46,776 nucleotides of DNA, taken from assembly GCA_015056655.1 (NCBI GenBank), contig SVFV01000031.1:1-46776 (forward strand), written 5' to 3'. The translations under genes were made by a program, and so were the position numbers. Shown piece after piece: positions 1 to 9,036 of this stretch. Positions within the stretch are counted from its first letter, which is position 1; every line of letters begins with the position of its first letter. Under the pieces are notes generated by a model that saw only the letters and a list, made by a program, of their open reading frames with translations, searched no databases and was not told where the DNA came from. The stretch is from Butyrivibrio sp. GTDB lineage: Bacteria; Bacillota; Clostridia; Lachnospirales; Lachnospiraceae.

Positions 1-190
1 GCATCTATTATCTCACGGATTGCCCGCAAAGTCAGTAAATATCAGTGGTTATTAATTGTTGAGCACGCACTAAATAACGGGATGCCGTAGATTCTACCGG
101 TAATAAATCAGAAGTGCGCAAATAGACGGTATACCGCAGGGAATAACTCTGGAACTTACCAAAAATCTTGGAGGAGCAGCAAAAGACTTG
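1..190. other. Left-edge region upstream of the sigma factor gene
   Basis: No gene can be supported here. One plus-strand frame is open from base 1 to a TAG at 88-90 (29 codons) and could be the tail of a gene cut by the window edge, but I do not recognise the peptide. A perfect 10-base palindrome, CGGTATACCG, lies at 127-136, about 55 bases before the sigma factor start; it could be a regulator site or chance. A strong Shine-Dalgarno, GGAGGA, is at 170-175. Confidence 0.3.
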
Positions 191-655
191 ATGAACAGGT
201 ACATAACTGAATTATATGAACAACTAAATGCTGAGCTTCTTGGGTGGTGCAGTTCTATGACAGGGGATGCGTATGAGGCACAGGAACTGGTTCAGGAAGG
301 CTTTCTCAGGGCGATTAAACATTCGGACACGTTACAGTCCATGGACTTTAATAGAAAAAGAGCATGGATGTATCAGACCATAAAGCATCTCTTCATAGAT
401 GGCTTGAGGAAGAGAAAAAGGGAGAGCCTGACCGGAGAAATACCTGAAACTATGGAGCTTAGTCAGGAGTTCGCTGAAGCTGAGTGGATACAACTGATAA
501 ACTCACTACCTAAGGACGAGGGAAAGATATTCGTATTGAGGTACATGGAGGACATGACTTCTGGGCAGATCAGTGAGATTCTAGGGATTCCACCTGGAAC
601 AGTCAGAAGTAAACTTCATGATGCGAGAAAGCATTTGCAAAAGAAGCTTGAATAG
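191..655 (+). CDS. ECF-type RNA polymerase sigma factor
   Basis: A small sigma-70 family factor of 154 residues, the usual ECF size, which would direct RNA polymerase to a limited set of promoters. Region 2 is visible at about residues 10-75 (helix ELVQEGFLRAI, then the basic RKRAWMYQTIKHLF promoter-melting/-10 part). Region 4 is at about 100-152 (LPKDEGKIFVLRYMEDM, then the helix-turn-helix SGQISEILGIPPGTVRSKL). The start is ATG 191 or the TTG just before it at 188; GGAGGA at 170-175 serves either. The next gene follows after 67 bases and is probably co-transcribed, but it has no membrane segment and is not a classical anti-sigma factor. Target promoters and trigger are unknown. Confidence 0.9.
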   Translation: MNRYITELYEQLNAELLGWCSSMTGDAYEAQELVQEGFLRAIKHSDTLQSMDFNRKRAWMYQTIKHLFIDGLRKRKRESLTGEIPETMELSQEFAEAEWIQLINSLPKDEGKIFVLRYMEDMTSGQISEILGIPPGTVRSKLHDARKHLQKKLE

Positions 656-722
656 ATAAGCCAGACTGGTAAAACAAGTAGCAATGAAAGCATGAACAAA
701 AGGCAGAAAAAGGGGATAAAAT

Positions 723-1955
723 ATGAGACTTAAAATCAATTGTGACGTATGTGAAGCAAGAAAAATAAATGAGGATAACTACAAGGAGTACGAGGAGATA
801 ATAATTTCAACTGACAAGATGATGGTTGACGATAGAAGTAAGCAGATTCTGCACAGTCTTCCTTTCAGCATAAGAGCTGATGAAATCAAGAGCCAGGAAT
901 TAAATGAGAAGCAGAGTGAAGTTCAGAACATAAATGGAATTTACGAGATCGGTCCTGATATGGAAGTAAAGGAAGGTACAATCCTTAATGTGAATGGATA
1001 TATTAAGGTAGCTCCGCATTCTGAAGAGGTATTAAAGAAGTTTGAAAAAATAGGTGTTAATGGGATTATCCTTTGCCCTCAGAGTCTTTCCGGGAAGCTT
1101 CCGATGCAGACGATTAGCCTTAACGGAGTTATAAAGACATATCCGGATGATTATACTTTGCTTGAAAATAAGTACAGACTGGATAAGTATTTCCCTTTAA
1201 GGACAAAGGAAAATGCTGGATACTTTGCAGCTTCCTGCATCTATGATGTTGATTCAGAGACAGATTTTAACAAGCTTGCAGAGAAAAATGTAAAGCTTCA
1301 TACAGGAAAGCTGTATATCAGAAAAAGTCATCTTGAAAAGGCTCTTCCGCTCGTAAATATTGAAGCAAAAATCATTGAACTTTCTGATGAATGCCAGATC
1401 GTAGATGATGATTCCTGTGAGCTTAGCGAAGCAACAATTACTACATATGGGAATAATCTGTTTGTTACAGGAGACATGACTATTAAAGGGGAAGCACTTT
1501 CTGCACTGGAAAAACTTGCTGCGCTTTGTGTTGAGGGAACAGTAAGGATAGATAAGGACTGCGTAGATAAGTTCCATGAGATTGGAGGCACCTGCGGAAA
1601 GCTGGTTATTTTGGAGGGGCATATCATTACTGATCAGGCATATGCGAGCCTTGACAGACAGACTTTGGAAAATCATCCTGAGGGCATCAGAGTCAGTGAT
1701 TGCGCTATACTTAATGTGGCAGCAGATGTTCCGGCTGCACTGATCAGAGAGAGACTCACGATAAGAGATGTAGCCAAGATTAGATGCACTGAGCTGCAAA
1801 AGGCAGCTATATCAGAGGTCTCATCCGATGTGGCTATGATAGGAAATTCCGGTGTTATGAGTAATATCTTCGGATCTATATTTGGCAGATCAGATGATGA
1901 TAACAATGTTTATGGCGATGTTAAGTATGTAAATGCTGATTACTACGAATTATAA
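723..1955 (+). CDS. Uncharacterised soluble repeat protein next to sigma factor
   Basis: A 410-residue protein I do not recognise. No signal peptide or membrane segment is visible. The N-terminus has a possible metal or redox pair, C7-x2-C10. There is an internal repeat: residues 88-112 (NVNGYIKV...KKFEKIG) resemble 268-292 (CVEGTVRI...DKFHEIG), each followed by a short hydrophobic strand. More strand-turn segments with NG or EG turns suggest a beta-rich, repeat-built fold. The tail contains a Gly/Ser/Asn/Asp-rich stretch. Location in the sigma factor's operon suggests it is either the sigma factor's partner or target; that is inference only. The ATG at 723 follows AAAAAGGGG (711-719). Confidence 0.6.
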   Translation: MRLKINCDVCEARKINEDNYKEYEEIIISTDKMMVDDRSKQILHSLPFSIRADEIKSQELNEKQSEVQNINGIYEIGPDMEVKEGTILNVNGYIKVAPHSEEVLKKFEKIGVNGIILCPQSLSGKLPMQTISLNGVIKTYPDDYTLLENKYRLDKYFPLRTKENAGYFAASCIYDVDSETDFNKLAEKNVKLHTGKLYIRKSHLEKALPLVNIEAKIIELSDECQIVDDDSCELSEATITTYGNNLFVTGDMTIKGEALSALEKLAALCVEGTVRIDKDCVDKFHEIGGTCGKLVILEGHIITDQAYASLDRQTLENHPEGIRVSDCAILNVAADVPAALIRERLTIRDVAKIRCTELQKAAISEVSSDVAMIGNSGVMSNIFGSIFGRSDDDNNVYGDVKYVNADYYEL

Positions 1956-2038
1956 TGTGCGTTATTCAAATTGATAAAAACTTGTGTGTGTGTTAATGTA
2001 ATTTAGTGTGAAAAAAGGGAATATTGGAGGAAACTAAA

Positions 2039-3103
2039 ATGGAAAACACAGACAAGAAGCGATTTATCACATTCCTGGCTGTCGCATATGGCGTAACAGT
2101 GGTGATGTGGGTATTCATGTTCATTGGACTGAAGGCTGAAAAGGATCTTACAGCACTTGTTAATGTGCAGATGCTTTATCCTGCATGTGGTGTAGTACTT
2201 GGATTTCTTTTGTTTGGGGACAAGGAGAAGAAGCTGCCTAAGGCAGGTTTTATCGTAGCGCTTATCACAACTGTAATTATGATGGTGATTGGTGTTGTAT
2301 CAGTCATTGCACAGCAGACATGGATCGATTCAGCTACAGGAAAGATAACAAACTGGAATTTATACAGCCAGTATGTAGTTATGGCTGGAAGTGTTATCAG
2401 CTATATCCTTTTCTGGGCATGTGGCAAAGAGAAAAGAAAGAATGCAGGTCTTAGCAGAACTAACGTGAAGCTGAGCGCGCTTCTGGCACTTTTATTCTTT
2501 GTTTTATTTGTAGCAAGAATTTATGTATCAGTATTTGTTGGTCAGCTTATTACTAATGATGGAACAAATGCAATTGCAGAGCTAAACAAGGCATTTTTTG
2601 TTCCTTCTACAGTAACCAGTGTGGCAATTCTGCTTGTTAACTTCCCGCTGTCATATATGGTTTTCTGGGGAGAGGAATATGGATGGAGATATTATCTTCA
2701 GCCTATTTTACAGAAGAAGTTTGGCCTAAGACTTGGCGTACTTATTCTTGGCGTTGTTTGGGGAGCATGGCATTTGGGACTTGATTATATGTTCTACACA
2801 ACCACAACAGGAACTCTTTACTTTGTATCACAGGTGATTACATGTATTGCGCTTGGTATCTTCTTTGGATATGCATTTATGAAGACACAGAATATCTGGC
2901 TTGTTTCTCTTATGCACTTTATGAATAATAACTTTATTGTGCTCTTTAGTGGCGGAGACGTAAATGTTATGCAGAACAATACAGTAACACTTATTCAGAT
3001 TCCGATTGCTATCATAAGCAGCCTTGTATTTGTAGTATTTATTCTTGCACCTGCTTACAAGGGCAAAAAACAGGAACAGCTTGAGGAGCAGAATATAGCG
3101 TAA
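2039..3103 (+). CDS. CPBP (CAAX/Abi) family intramembrane metalloprotease
   Basis: A membrane-embedded protease-like protein of 354 residues with about eight hydrophobic segments. The three CPBP motifs are present: EEYGWR near residue 211, WHLGLDY about 30 residues later, and HFMNNN near the C-terminal side; the Glu and His residues are those that bind metal in the family. Family members cut prenylated or hydrophobic peptides, or serve in bacteriocin self-immunity. The start is ATG 2039: the Shine-Dalgarno GGAGG is at 2026-2030, inside the longer frame that opens with TTG at 2024. There is no obvious partner peptide nearby. The terminator-shaped hairpin at 3154-3190 could end its transcript. 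Confidence 0.88.
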   Translation: MENTDKKRFITFLAVAYGVTVVMWVFMFIGLKAEKDLTALVNVQMLYPACGVVLGFLLFGDKEKKLPKAGFIVALITTVIMMVIGVVSVIAQQTWIDSATGKITNWNLYSQYVVMAGSVISYILFWACGKEKRKNAGLSRTNVKLSALLALLFFVLFVARIYVSVFVGQLITNDGTNAIAELNKAFFVPSTVTSVAILLVNFPLSYMVFWGEEYGWRYYLQPILQKKFGLRLGVLILGVVWGAWHLGLDYMFYTTTTGTLYFVSQVITCIALGIFFGYAFMKTQNIWLVSLMHFMNNNFIVLFSGGDVNVMQNNTVTLIQIPIAIISSLVFVVFILAPAYKGKKQEQLEEQNIA

Positions 3104-3122
3104 ATACTGGCCTAATTGCTCT

Positions 3123-3153
3123 TTGACTTTTGACAAATAAATCATGATATAAT
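3123..3153 (+). promoter_or_regulatory. Extended -10 promoter for the transglutaminase-like gene
   Basis: TTGACT at 3123-3128 and a perfect TATAAT at 3148-3153 with a TG one base upstream (TGA-TATAAT, extended -10). The spacer is 19 bases, long but acceptable with an extended -10. Transcription would begin near 3159-3161, that is, inside the left arm of the hairpin described next. Confidence 0.55.
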
Positions 3154-3190
3154 ACTCCCTGTAGTAATAGACGCTTCAGGGAGTTTTTTT
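3154..3190 (+). promoter_or_regulatory. Hairpin plus U-tract overlapping the ribosome binding site
   Basis: ACTCCCTG (3154-3161) pairs perfectly with CAGGGAGT (3177-3184) around a 15-base loop, followed by seven T (3184-3190) that run straight into the ATG at 3191. By shape it is an intrinsic terminator, probably for the protease gene. Its 3' arm is also the only Shine-Dalgarno (AGGGAG, 3178-3183) of the downstream gene. A read-through transcript would form the stem and hide the site, while a transcript starting at the local promoter would lack most of the left arm. The insulating role is inference. Confidence 0.6.
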
Positions 3191-5479
3191 ATGAAGAAAA
3201 GATATAATTTAGTTTTATTGATCGTCACATTTTTCTGTATGCTTACCATGTGCAAAATGGATTCACAGGCAAGCTATGAGGATAATTATCCATCTTATTC
3301 ACGGTTGGATCCTGTTCAGTCCGCAAGATATGAGCAGGTGGTAAAGGAAGTTCTGAAGGGTGTAAATAAAAAGTGGAGTCCGGAGGAGAAGCTTTTTTAT
3401 TTGCATGACTATATAGTTACTCATACAAGATACAAGGTTAACTATAAAAACTCTGCAAATGCTTATGGATGCATGGTAGAGCATGAGGCTCAGTGTGCAG
3501 GATATGCGCTGGCATTTTGTGATATAGCAAATCGTATGGGAATAGAGACTCAGTACATTGTAGGTATGGCTATGAATCATGCATGGAATGCCGTAAAGCT
3601 CAATGGTAAATGGTATTACATCGATTGCACTTTTGATGACCAGGGAACAGGTTATTTTTCAACGGAATGCAGACACACTAATTTCCTCAGGAATGAAAGT
3701 GGAATGAGGGCTACTGCTCATACTGGAAAAGACTGGAGACATGGTCATTACGGAACACAGGTGACCGGCAGATACACAAGCGCCACTTATGAAAAGGCAG
3801 AGTGGAGAGAAAATAATCAGAACAGACCATTTACCTGTCTGTCTGATGGCGTAGTTTACCTTCATACAGGCTCTGATGGAGAGGCTGTTTATTCTTATAA
3901 CTGCAGACGTGGAAGAGTTCAGAAAATATTTGAGGACCCGGAAATTTCATTAAATGCCAGCTTTGCTTCGAAAGGGAAAAACTTTTTTGTAAGTGGTAAG
4001 GAAAGCCTTTTCTACTATAATGCTGCAAATAAATCAGCAAAAAAGATATATGTTCTTTCAGATGAAGAAAGCTTAAGCGGAGAGATTTCAAGCATATATT
4101 TAAAGGGTAACAAACTTAGATATGATATTGGCGGAACGGGTATAATGCCCAAAGATGAGGTCCGCTGCGGATATCTGAATGTAAGTAAGGTTAGCTCAAT
4201 GCTTGTTAAGGAGCTTACTCTTGATAAAAAGGAAATTGATTTCCATAAGCTTGGTGATTCTGAGACACTTACTGTAACAGCTTCCGGGATTAGTTCATAT
4301 ACATGGGAAAGCGATAACCCTGGGGTTGCTGTTGTAAATAATGGAGTGGTTACTGCTGTAGGAAGAGGTGGATGCTTTGTTAGTGTAAGTGGAGATGGCG
4401 TTACAGCTAAATGCTTCATTCAGGTGAATGCAAACAATAATGATTATTCTAAAGAGCCTGCAAAGGAAACTACTGCGCCTGATACTACATGGCAGAATGA
4501 TTTCTATAATTATCTTTACAAAAGTTCCGGTGAAATACATGTCAGCAGATATAAAGGAAATGCCAGAGATCTGGTGATACCTGCCACGGCAGTTGTTGAT
4601 GGAAAAGAATACCATACTGTAATGAGTGACACTTTGATTGATTCAAAGAGTAGCAGCACCTTGAACAATCTTGTGACAATAAAGTTTGAGGCTGGGGTTA
4701 AGATTTCAGGTTATCAGAGGATAGCTTTAAATTGTCCTAACCTTATAACTATAGATTTAAGCGGATGTGATACTACAGGCGTGTCAGGACTGGATGTAGC
4801 TGAAAATTGTCCACAGTTGTCATATGTAAACCTTGGAGGACTTGATTATAGCTGCGTGTATTCCAGCTATAATTCATTTGAAAATTGCCCGAATCTTAGA
4901 ATGATAACAACTCCTCGACTTATTAATCCTGAAAGAACTATTGAGCTTCCTGGCGAATGGCGCACAAAGGAAAACAATGAGTGGGGAAATGAAGCTTATA
5001 AATCGCTTAACAAAGCGCCAGTTAATTCTACTATTTATCTGTATGAAGAGACTGTGCAAAAAGGACAGACCTTTGTTAAAGATGGAATAACCTATAGGAT
5101 TACAGATACAGTCGCAGGAAAAGCTTCTGTAAAGAACATAACAGGGAAAAATGTAGTCATTCCTTCAATGGTTATTTATAACGGAAACAGATACCTGGTC
5201 AGCTCTATAGATAAGAAGGCAGCTCAAAATAATAAAAACCTTGAATCCCTTACAATTGGAGCATGCGTAAGAAGTATTGGAGATAATGCATTTTATAAGT
5301 GTTCAAAGCTTGAGAATATCAGAGTTAATTCTGGTGTAGTTACCAAAATAGGTAAGAATGCTTTTAAGGGAACTAATTCAAAGATGAAGATAGTAGTGCC
5401 TAAGGATATGAAAATAACCTACACTACTATGTTTAAGAAGGCAGGGTGCTCAAAGAATACAGGAATAAAGGCATGGTAA
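3191..5479 (+). CDS. Secreted transglutaminase-like / Big2 / LRR_5 surface protein
   Basis: A 762-residue exported protein. It has a Sec signal peptide (residues 1-28, KKR then a hydrophobic core, ending near SQAS) and a transglutaminase-like protease fold with a candidate triad C102, H130 and D145 (QCAGYA, NHAWN, YIDCTF). A central region at 200-340 has no clear family, a bacterial Ig-like (Big2) domain lies at about 340-415 (ending in GVVTAVGRGG...), and BspA-type LRR_5 repeats occupy about 440-560 and 640-762. No LPxTG or SLH anchor is visible, so wall attachment is unclear. The C-terminal repeat (KIGKNAFKGTNSK) closely resembles that of the truncated gene at 35811-36551. Likely a cell-surface or secreted peptidase/adhesin. 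Confidence 0.85.
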   Translation: MKKRYNLVLLIVTFFCMLTMCKMDSQASYEDNYPSYSRLDPVQSARYEQVVKEVLKGVNKKWSPEEKLFYLHDYIVTHTRYKVNYKNSANAYGCMVEHEAQCAGYALAFCDIANRMGIETQYIVGMAMNHAWNAVKLNGKWYYIDCTFDDQGTGYFSTECRHTNFLRNESGMRATAHTGKDWRHGHYGTQVTGRYTSATYEKAEWRENNQNRPFTCLSDGVVYLHTGSDGEAVYSYNCRRGRVQKIFEDPEISLNASFASKGKNFFVSGKESLFYYNAANKSAKKIYVLSDEESLSGEISSIYLKGNKLRYDIGGTGIMPKDEVRCGYLNVSKVSSMLVKELTLDKKEIDFHKLGDSETLTVTASGISSYTWESDNPGVAVVNNGVVTAVGRGGCFVSVSGDGVTAKCFIQVNANNNDYSKEPAKETTAPDTTWQNDFYNYLYKSSGEIHVSRYKGNARDLVIPATAVVDGKEYHTVMSDTLIDSKSSSTLNNLVTIKFEAGVKISGYQRIALNCPNLITIDLSGCDTTGVSGLDVAENCPQLSYVNLGGLDYSCVYSSYNSFENCPNLRMITTPRLINPERTIELPGEWRTKENNEWGNEAYKSLNKAPVNSTIYLYEETVQKGQTFVKDGITYRITDTVAGKASVKNITGKNVVIPSMVIYNGNRYLVSSIDKKAAQNNKNLESLTIGACVRSIGDNAFYKCSKLENIRVNSGVVTKIGKNAFKGTNSKMKIVVPKDMKITYTTMFKKAGCSKNTGIKAW

Positions 5480-5588
5480 TGTCACTTTGCACTGTTAAAT
5501 AATGAAATCGTGTTTATCTTTTCAGACAATGAAAAAAATGGTACTATCTTTGATGTTGTAAAATTTTTATAGTATTATGGAGGCTATT

Positions 5589-6956
5589 TTGAAACACGAA
5601 AAGAGAGGTTCATTCTCCGGTAAAATAGGATTTGTTCTTTCAGCAGCCGGAGCATCTGTTGGACTTGGAAACATTTGGAGATTTCCTTATTTATGTGCGA
5701 AGTATGGTGGAGGTATTTTTCTCCTTGTTTATATCATACTTGCAATTACCTTTGGTTACACAATGATTATTGCAGAGACTGCAATTGGACGTAATACAAA
5801 GAAGAGCCCTGTTGGAGCTTTTAATTCATTATCAGATAATAAGGTTATGAGGGCAGGTGGATGGATAAATGCCATCGTTCCGATACTTATTGTTCCTTAT
5901 TATTCAGTTATCGGTGGATGGGTATGCAAATACCTTTACAGCTATATTGTAAACGGAGCACAGGTTACAGCCAGTGATGATTTCTTTGTAAACTTCATCT
6001 CTAATGGCCCTGATGCGGAGCTTTGGTTTGTGGTATTTTCTGTTATAGTACTTGCCATTATTTTCATGGGTGTTAGAAACGGAATCGAGAGAGTATCACG
6101 TATCATGATGCCAATCCTCGTAGTTCTTGCACTTATCATCTGCGTATATTCAGTGACAAGACCTGGTGCATTAGAAGGGGTTAAGTATCTGTTCGTTCCT
6201 AATGTGCAGGACTTCTCACTTATGACAGTAGTTACTGCTATGGGGCAGATGTTCTATTCGCTGTCAATTGCAATGGGTATCCTTATCACCTTTGGATCCT
6301 ATGTAAAAGATGATGTAAGTATTGATGAGTCTACAAGACAGGTTGAGTTTTTTGACACTGCAATTGCAGTGCTTGCCAGCCTTATGATCATCCCTGCAGT
6401 ATTTGCGTTCTCTGGCGGTGATCGTGAGAACCTTGCAAAAGGTCCTTCACTTATGTTCATCACCATGCCTAAGATTTTTGCAAGCATGGGTGTAGGTAGA
6501 GTTATAGGAATTCTTTTCTTTGCTCTTGTACTTTTTGCAGCTGTTACAAGTGCGATCGCTCTGACTGAGAGTGCTGTTTCTACCTTCTCTGATGAGTTCA
6601 AATTCAGCAGAAGAAAAGGCACAGTTATCATGGGCGTTATCATGGTAGTGCTCGGAAGTCTTTCATCACTTGGATATGGACCACTTGCAAACGTAACAAT
6701 ATTTGGAATGCAGTTTTTGGATTTCTTTGATTTCCTTACAAACTCAGTTATGATGCCTATAGCAGCTCTTGCTACATGCGCACTCGTAACAAGATATGTT
6801 GGAATCGAAGCGATCGCCAGGGAAGTTGAGCAGGATGGACATCCCTTCAGACGTAAGAAGGTGTTCTCATTTATGATCCGCTTTATCTGCCCTATATTTG
6901 TACTTATTATTCTTATAAGCTCAATTGCAAATCTGTTTGGTTTGATTCAGATGTAA
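5589..6956 (+). CDS. Sodium-dependent transporter, NSS/SNF family
   Basis: A LeuT-type sodium symporter of about 455 residues and eleven to twelve membrane segments, probably importing an amino acid or related amine. The N-terminal signature GFVLSAAGASVGLGNIWRFPY, which forms the sodium and substrate sites in TM1, is intact. The TM6 region (YSLSIAMGILITFGSY) and the TM8 region (FAAVTSAIALTES) are also recognisable. I favour the TTG at 5589 as start, because GGAGG at 5579-5583 sits five bases before it; the in-frame ATG at 5577 contains that site and has no ribosome binding site of its own. Substrate cannot be read from sequence; tryptophan-related transport next to trp genes is possible but unsupported. 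Confidence 0.9.
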   Translation: MKHEKRGSFSGKIGFVLSAAGASVGLGNIWRFPYLCAKYGGGIFLLVYIILAITFGYTMIIAETAIGRNTKKSPVGAFNSLSDNKVMRAGGWINAIVPILIVPYYSVIGGWVCKYLYSYIVNGAQVTASDDFFVNFISNGPDAELWFVVFSVIVLAIIFMGVRNGIERVSRIMMPILVVLALIICVYSVTRPGALEGVKYLFVPNVQDFSLMTVVTAMGQMFYSLSIAMGILITFGSYVKDDVSIDESTRQVEFFDTAIAVLASLMIIPAVFAFSGGDRENLAKGPSLMFITMPKIFASMGVGRVIGILFFALVLFAAVTSAIALTESAVSTFSDEFKFSRRKGTVIMGVIMVVLGSLSSLGYGPLANVTIFGMQFLDFFDFLTNSVMMPIAALATCALVTRYVGIEAIAREVEQDGHPFRRKKVFSFMIRFICPIFVLIILISSIANLFGLIQM

Positions 6957-6969
6957 TTTAGAGGTATTT

Positions 6970-7569
6970 ATGGCAAAAGAAGTTTGGAGACCAGGAAATA
7001 TGCTTTATCCTATCCCGGCTGTTATGGTCAGCTGCGGACGAGAGGGTGAAGTGCCTAATATCATTACAGTCGCATGGGCTGGGAATATATGCAGCTCACC
7101 TGCAATGCTTTCTATCTCAGTGAGAAAAGAGAGATACTCCTATGACATCATTAAGGAGACTGGAGAGTTCGTAGTTAACCTTACAAGCAGAGAACTCATG
7201 AAGGCTACTGATTGGTGTGGAGTCAGATCAGGCAGAGACTATGATAAGTTCAAGGAGATGAAGCTGACACCTTTAAAGTCTCAGAAAATCTCTGCGCCTG
7301 GAATTGCTGAAAGCCCTGTAAATATCGAGTGTAAGGTAAAACAGGTTGTTGAGCTTGGATCGCATGACATGTTCATCGCAGAGGTTATGTGTGTGACTGT
7401 TGATGACAAGTACATGGACGACAAGGGCAGATTTGATCTTGGAGCTGCCGACCTCATTGCCTATTCTCATGGAGAGTATTTCACTCTTGGTAAAAAGATT
7501 GGCAAGTTTGGAATAAGCGTAGCTAAAAAGAATAAATCAAAAGCAAAAGGAAAACATAAAAAGAAATAA
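6970..7569 (+). CDS. Flavin reductase-like FMN-binding protein
   Basis: A 199-residue protein of the flavin reductase/FMN-binding split-barrel family (PF01613 type). The core pattern is clear: YPIPAVMVSCG, NIITVAWAGNICSSPAMLSISV, a TGEFVVNLTS strand, then a C-terminal AEVMCVTVDD segment. The tail (about 175-199) is very lysine-rich and probably disordered. Members reduce flavins or use bound FMN in unknown redox steps; the real partner is unknown. It lies 13 bases after the transporter, with AGAGGT ahead of the ATG, so the two are probably one operon. The trp promoter starts just after its stop. Confidence 0.88.
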   Translation: MAKEVWRPGNMLYPIPAVMVSCGREGEVPNIITVAWAGNICSSPAMLSISVRKERYSYDIIKETGEFVVNLTSRELMKATDWCGVRSGRDYDKFKEMKLTPLKSQKISAPGIAESPVNIECKVKQVVELGSHDMFIAEVMCVTVDDKYMDDKGRFDLGAADLIAYSHGEYFTLGKKIGKFGISVAKKNKSKAKGKHKKK

Positions 7570-7577
7570 ATTTCAGG

Positions 7578-7606
7578 TTGACACGATAATGTTATGGGAG
7601 TAACAT
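7578..7606 (+). promoter_or_regulatory. Promoter of the trp operon, with overlapping palindrome
   Basis: A perfect -35 box TTGACA (7578-7583), a 17-base spacer and TAACAT (7601-7606) as -10. The palindrome ATGTTA-N6-TAACAT (7589-7606) covers the spacer and the -10 box. That is where a repressor would block initiation, so it is a candidate operator. The T-box leader begins a few bases downstream, so transcription may be controlled at both initiation and attenuation. Confidence 0.6.
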
Positions 7607-7612
7607 CTTTAT

Positions 7613-7912
7613 CAAGTTAATAGTTTAAACTGATGAAGTGGAGATAACGGCAATGATGCCTTTACAGAGAGCCCTGATTGCTGAGAATGGGTGAGAAACA
7701 AGTTGTCAAATGGACCACGGAGGGTGTGGATAAAAAGCAGATTTAAGCTGAGTATTCCACAACGTGATGGCATACGTTAGTTGTCGGGGATATACTGGTA
7801 TCCTGCTAAGGGCATGGGCATCCATGAATTTCAAGGTGGCACCGCGGATATAGTTTTTTGAAACATTCGTCCTTGATAGAAGAGATAGTATCTTTTCTGT
7901 CGGGGATTTTTT
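7613..7912 (+). promoter_or_regulatory. Tryptophan T-box leader with terminator
   Basis: A tRNA-sensing T-box riboswitch ahead of trpD. The universal T-box AAGGTGGCACCGCGG is at 7833-7847. Stem I has the AGAGAG motif at 7666-7671. The specifier is read as TGG (Trp) at 7711-7713 in the context AAA-TGG-ACC, with CCAC (7715-7718) able to pair with GTGG (7638-7641). The antiterminator bulge reads TGGC (7837-7840); the last C suits a tRNA with discriminator G, as tRNA-Trp has, which independently supports the specifier. A 17-bp terminator stem (7870-7906) with a T-run (7907-7912) follows. Uncharged tRNA-Trp should favour antitermination and expression. Confidence 0.93.
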
Positions 7913-7982
7913 ATTATCCTTAACCCCAAAGCAGAACCACAAGGAACAGAACACAGATTGTAAACGAAGGGAGAAAAAGGAA

Positions 7983-9011
7983 ATGATCAAAGAAGCTATT
8001 GTAAAAATCGTAGGCAAAGAGGACCTTACTTATGATGAGGCTTATGCATGCATGAATGAAATAATGAGCGGTGATACAACACCTACTCAGAATGCAGCAT
8101 TCCTGTCAGCTCTTTCTACAAAGAGTGCAAGGGCAGAGACAACAGATGAAATCGCAGGTTGTGCAGCTGCAATGAGAGACCATGCTACTAAGGTTGAGAC
8201 TGGAATGGATATTTTCGAGATAGTTGGAACAGGTGGAGATGACGCTCAGAGCTTTAACATCTCAACAACATCTGCTCTTGTAGCGGCAGCAGGTGGAATG
8301 AAGGTTGCAAAGCATGGTAACAGAGCTGCTTCTTCAAAGTGCGGAACAGCTGACTGCCTTGAGGCTCTTGGAGTAGATATTCAGCAGGATCCAGAGAAGT
8401 GTGTAGAGCTTTTAAATGAAGCAGGAATGTGCTTCTTCTTTGCTCAGAAATATCACACATCAATGAAATATGTTGGAGCAATCAGAAAGGAGCTTGGATT
8501 CAGAACAGTGTTCAATATCCTTGGCCCCCTTACAAATCCTGGTTCTCCTAAGATGCAGCTTCTTGGAGTATATGATGAATACCTTGTAAATCCCCTTGCT
8601 CAGGTTCTTGTTAGCCTTGGAGTTAAGCGTGGAATGGTAGTTTATGGACAGGACAAGCTTGATGAGATTTCCATGAGTGCTCCTACAACTGTTGCTGAGA
8701 TCAGAGATGGATGGTTCAAGACCTATACAATTAAGCCTGAAGATTTCGGACTTAACAGATGCACTAGGGAGGATCTTGTAGGCGGAACACCTGAAGAAAA
8801 CGCAGAGATCACAAAGAGAATCTTAAAGGGAGAGAAGGGACCTAAGAGAGACGCAGTTCTTATGAACGCAGGTGCATCACTTTATATAGGCGGAAAGGCT
8901 GACAGCATTGCAGATGGTATCAAGCTTGCAGCAACTCTCATCGATTCAGGAAAGGCTTACGAGACACTTGAAAAGCTTATCGAAGTAAGCAACAGAAAGA
9001 TGGCAGTATAA
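7983..9011 (+). CDS. trpD: Anthranilate phosphoribosyltransferase
   Basis: Transfers the phosphoribosyl group of PRPP to anthranilate, the second step of tryptophan synthesis. It has 342 residues, the normal length for a stand-alone enzyme (not a TrpG-TrpD fusion). Family signatures are present: [15 protein letters not shown] (PRPP loop) near residue 81, [15 protein letters not shown] near residue 109, and NILGPLTNP in the second half. It is the first gene after the T-box leader and has an AAGGAA site just before ATG 7983. Anthranilate synthase genes trpE and trpG, which normally precede it, are absent from this window, so anthranilate must come from a second locus or from outside. Confidence 0.97.
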   Translation: MIKEAIVKIVGKEDLTYDEAYACMNEIMSGDTTPTQNAAFLSALSTKSARAETTDEIAGCAAAMRDHATKVETGMDIFEIVGTGGDDAQSFNISTTSALVAAAGGMKVAKHGNRAASSKCGTADCLEALGVDIQQDPEKCVELLNEAGMCFFFAQKYHTSMKYVGAIRKELGFRTVFNILGPLTNPGSPKMQLLGVYDEYLVNPLAQVLVSLGVKRGMVVYGQDKLDEISMSAPTTVAEIRDGWFKTYTIKPEDFGLNRCTREDLVGGTPEENAEITKRILKGEKGPKRDAVLMNAGASLYIGGKADSIADGIKLAATLIDSGKAYETLEKLIEVSNRKMAV

Positions 9012-9036
9012 AAAATAAAGTTGAAAAGAGGTTTCC

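Noticed and set aside
1254..1799. 181-codon minus-strand frame
   Set aside because: Shadow of the 410-residue gene; no ribosome site and random composition.
2039..3103. CPBP protease as bacteriocin immunity
   Set aside because: No bacteriocin precursor or export gene is seen next to it, so the role is left open.
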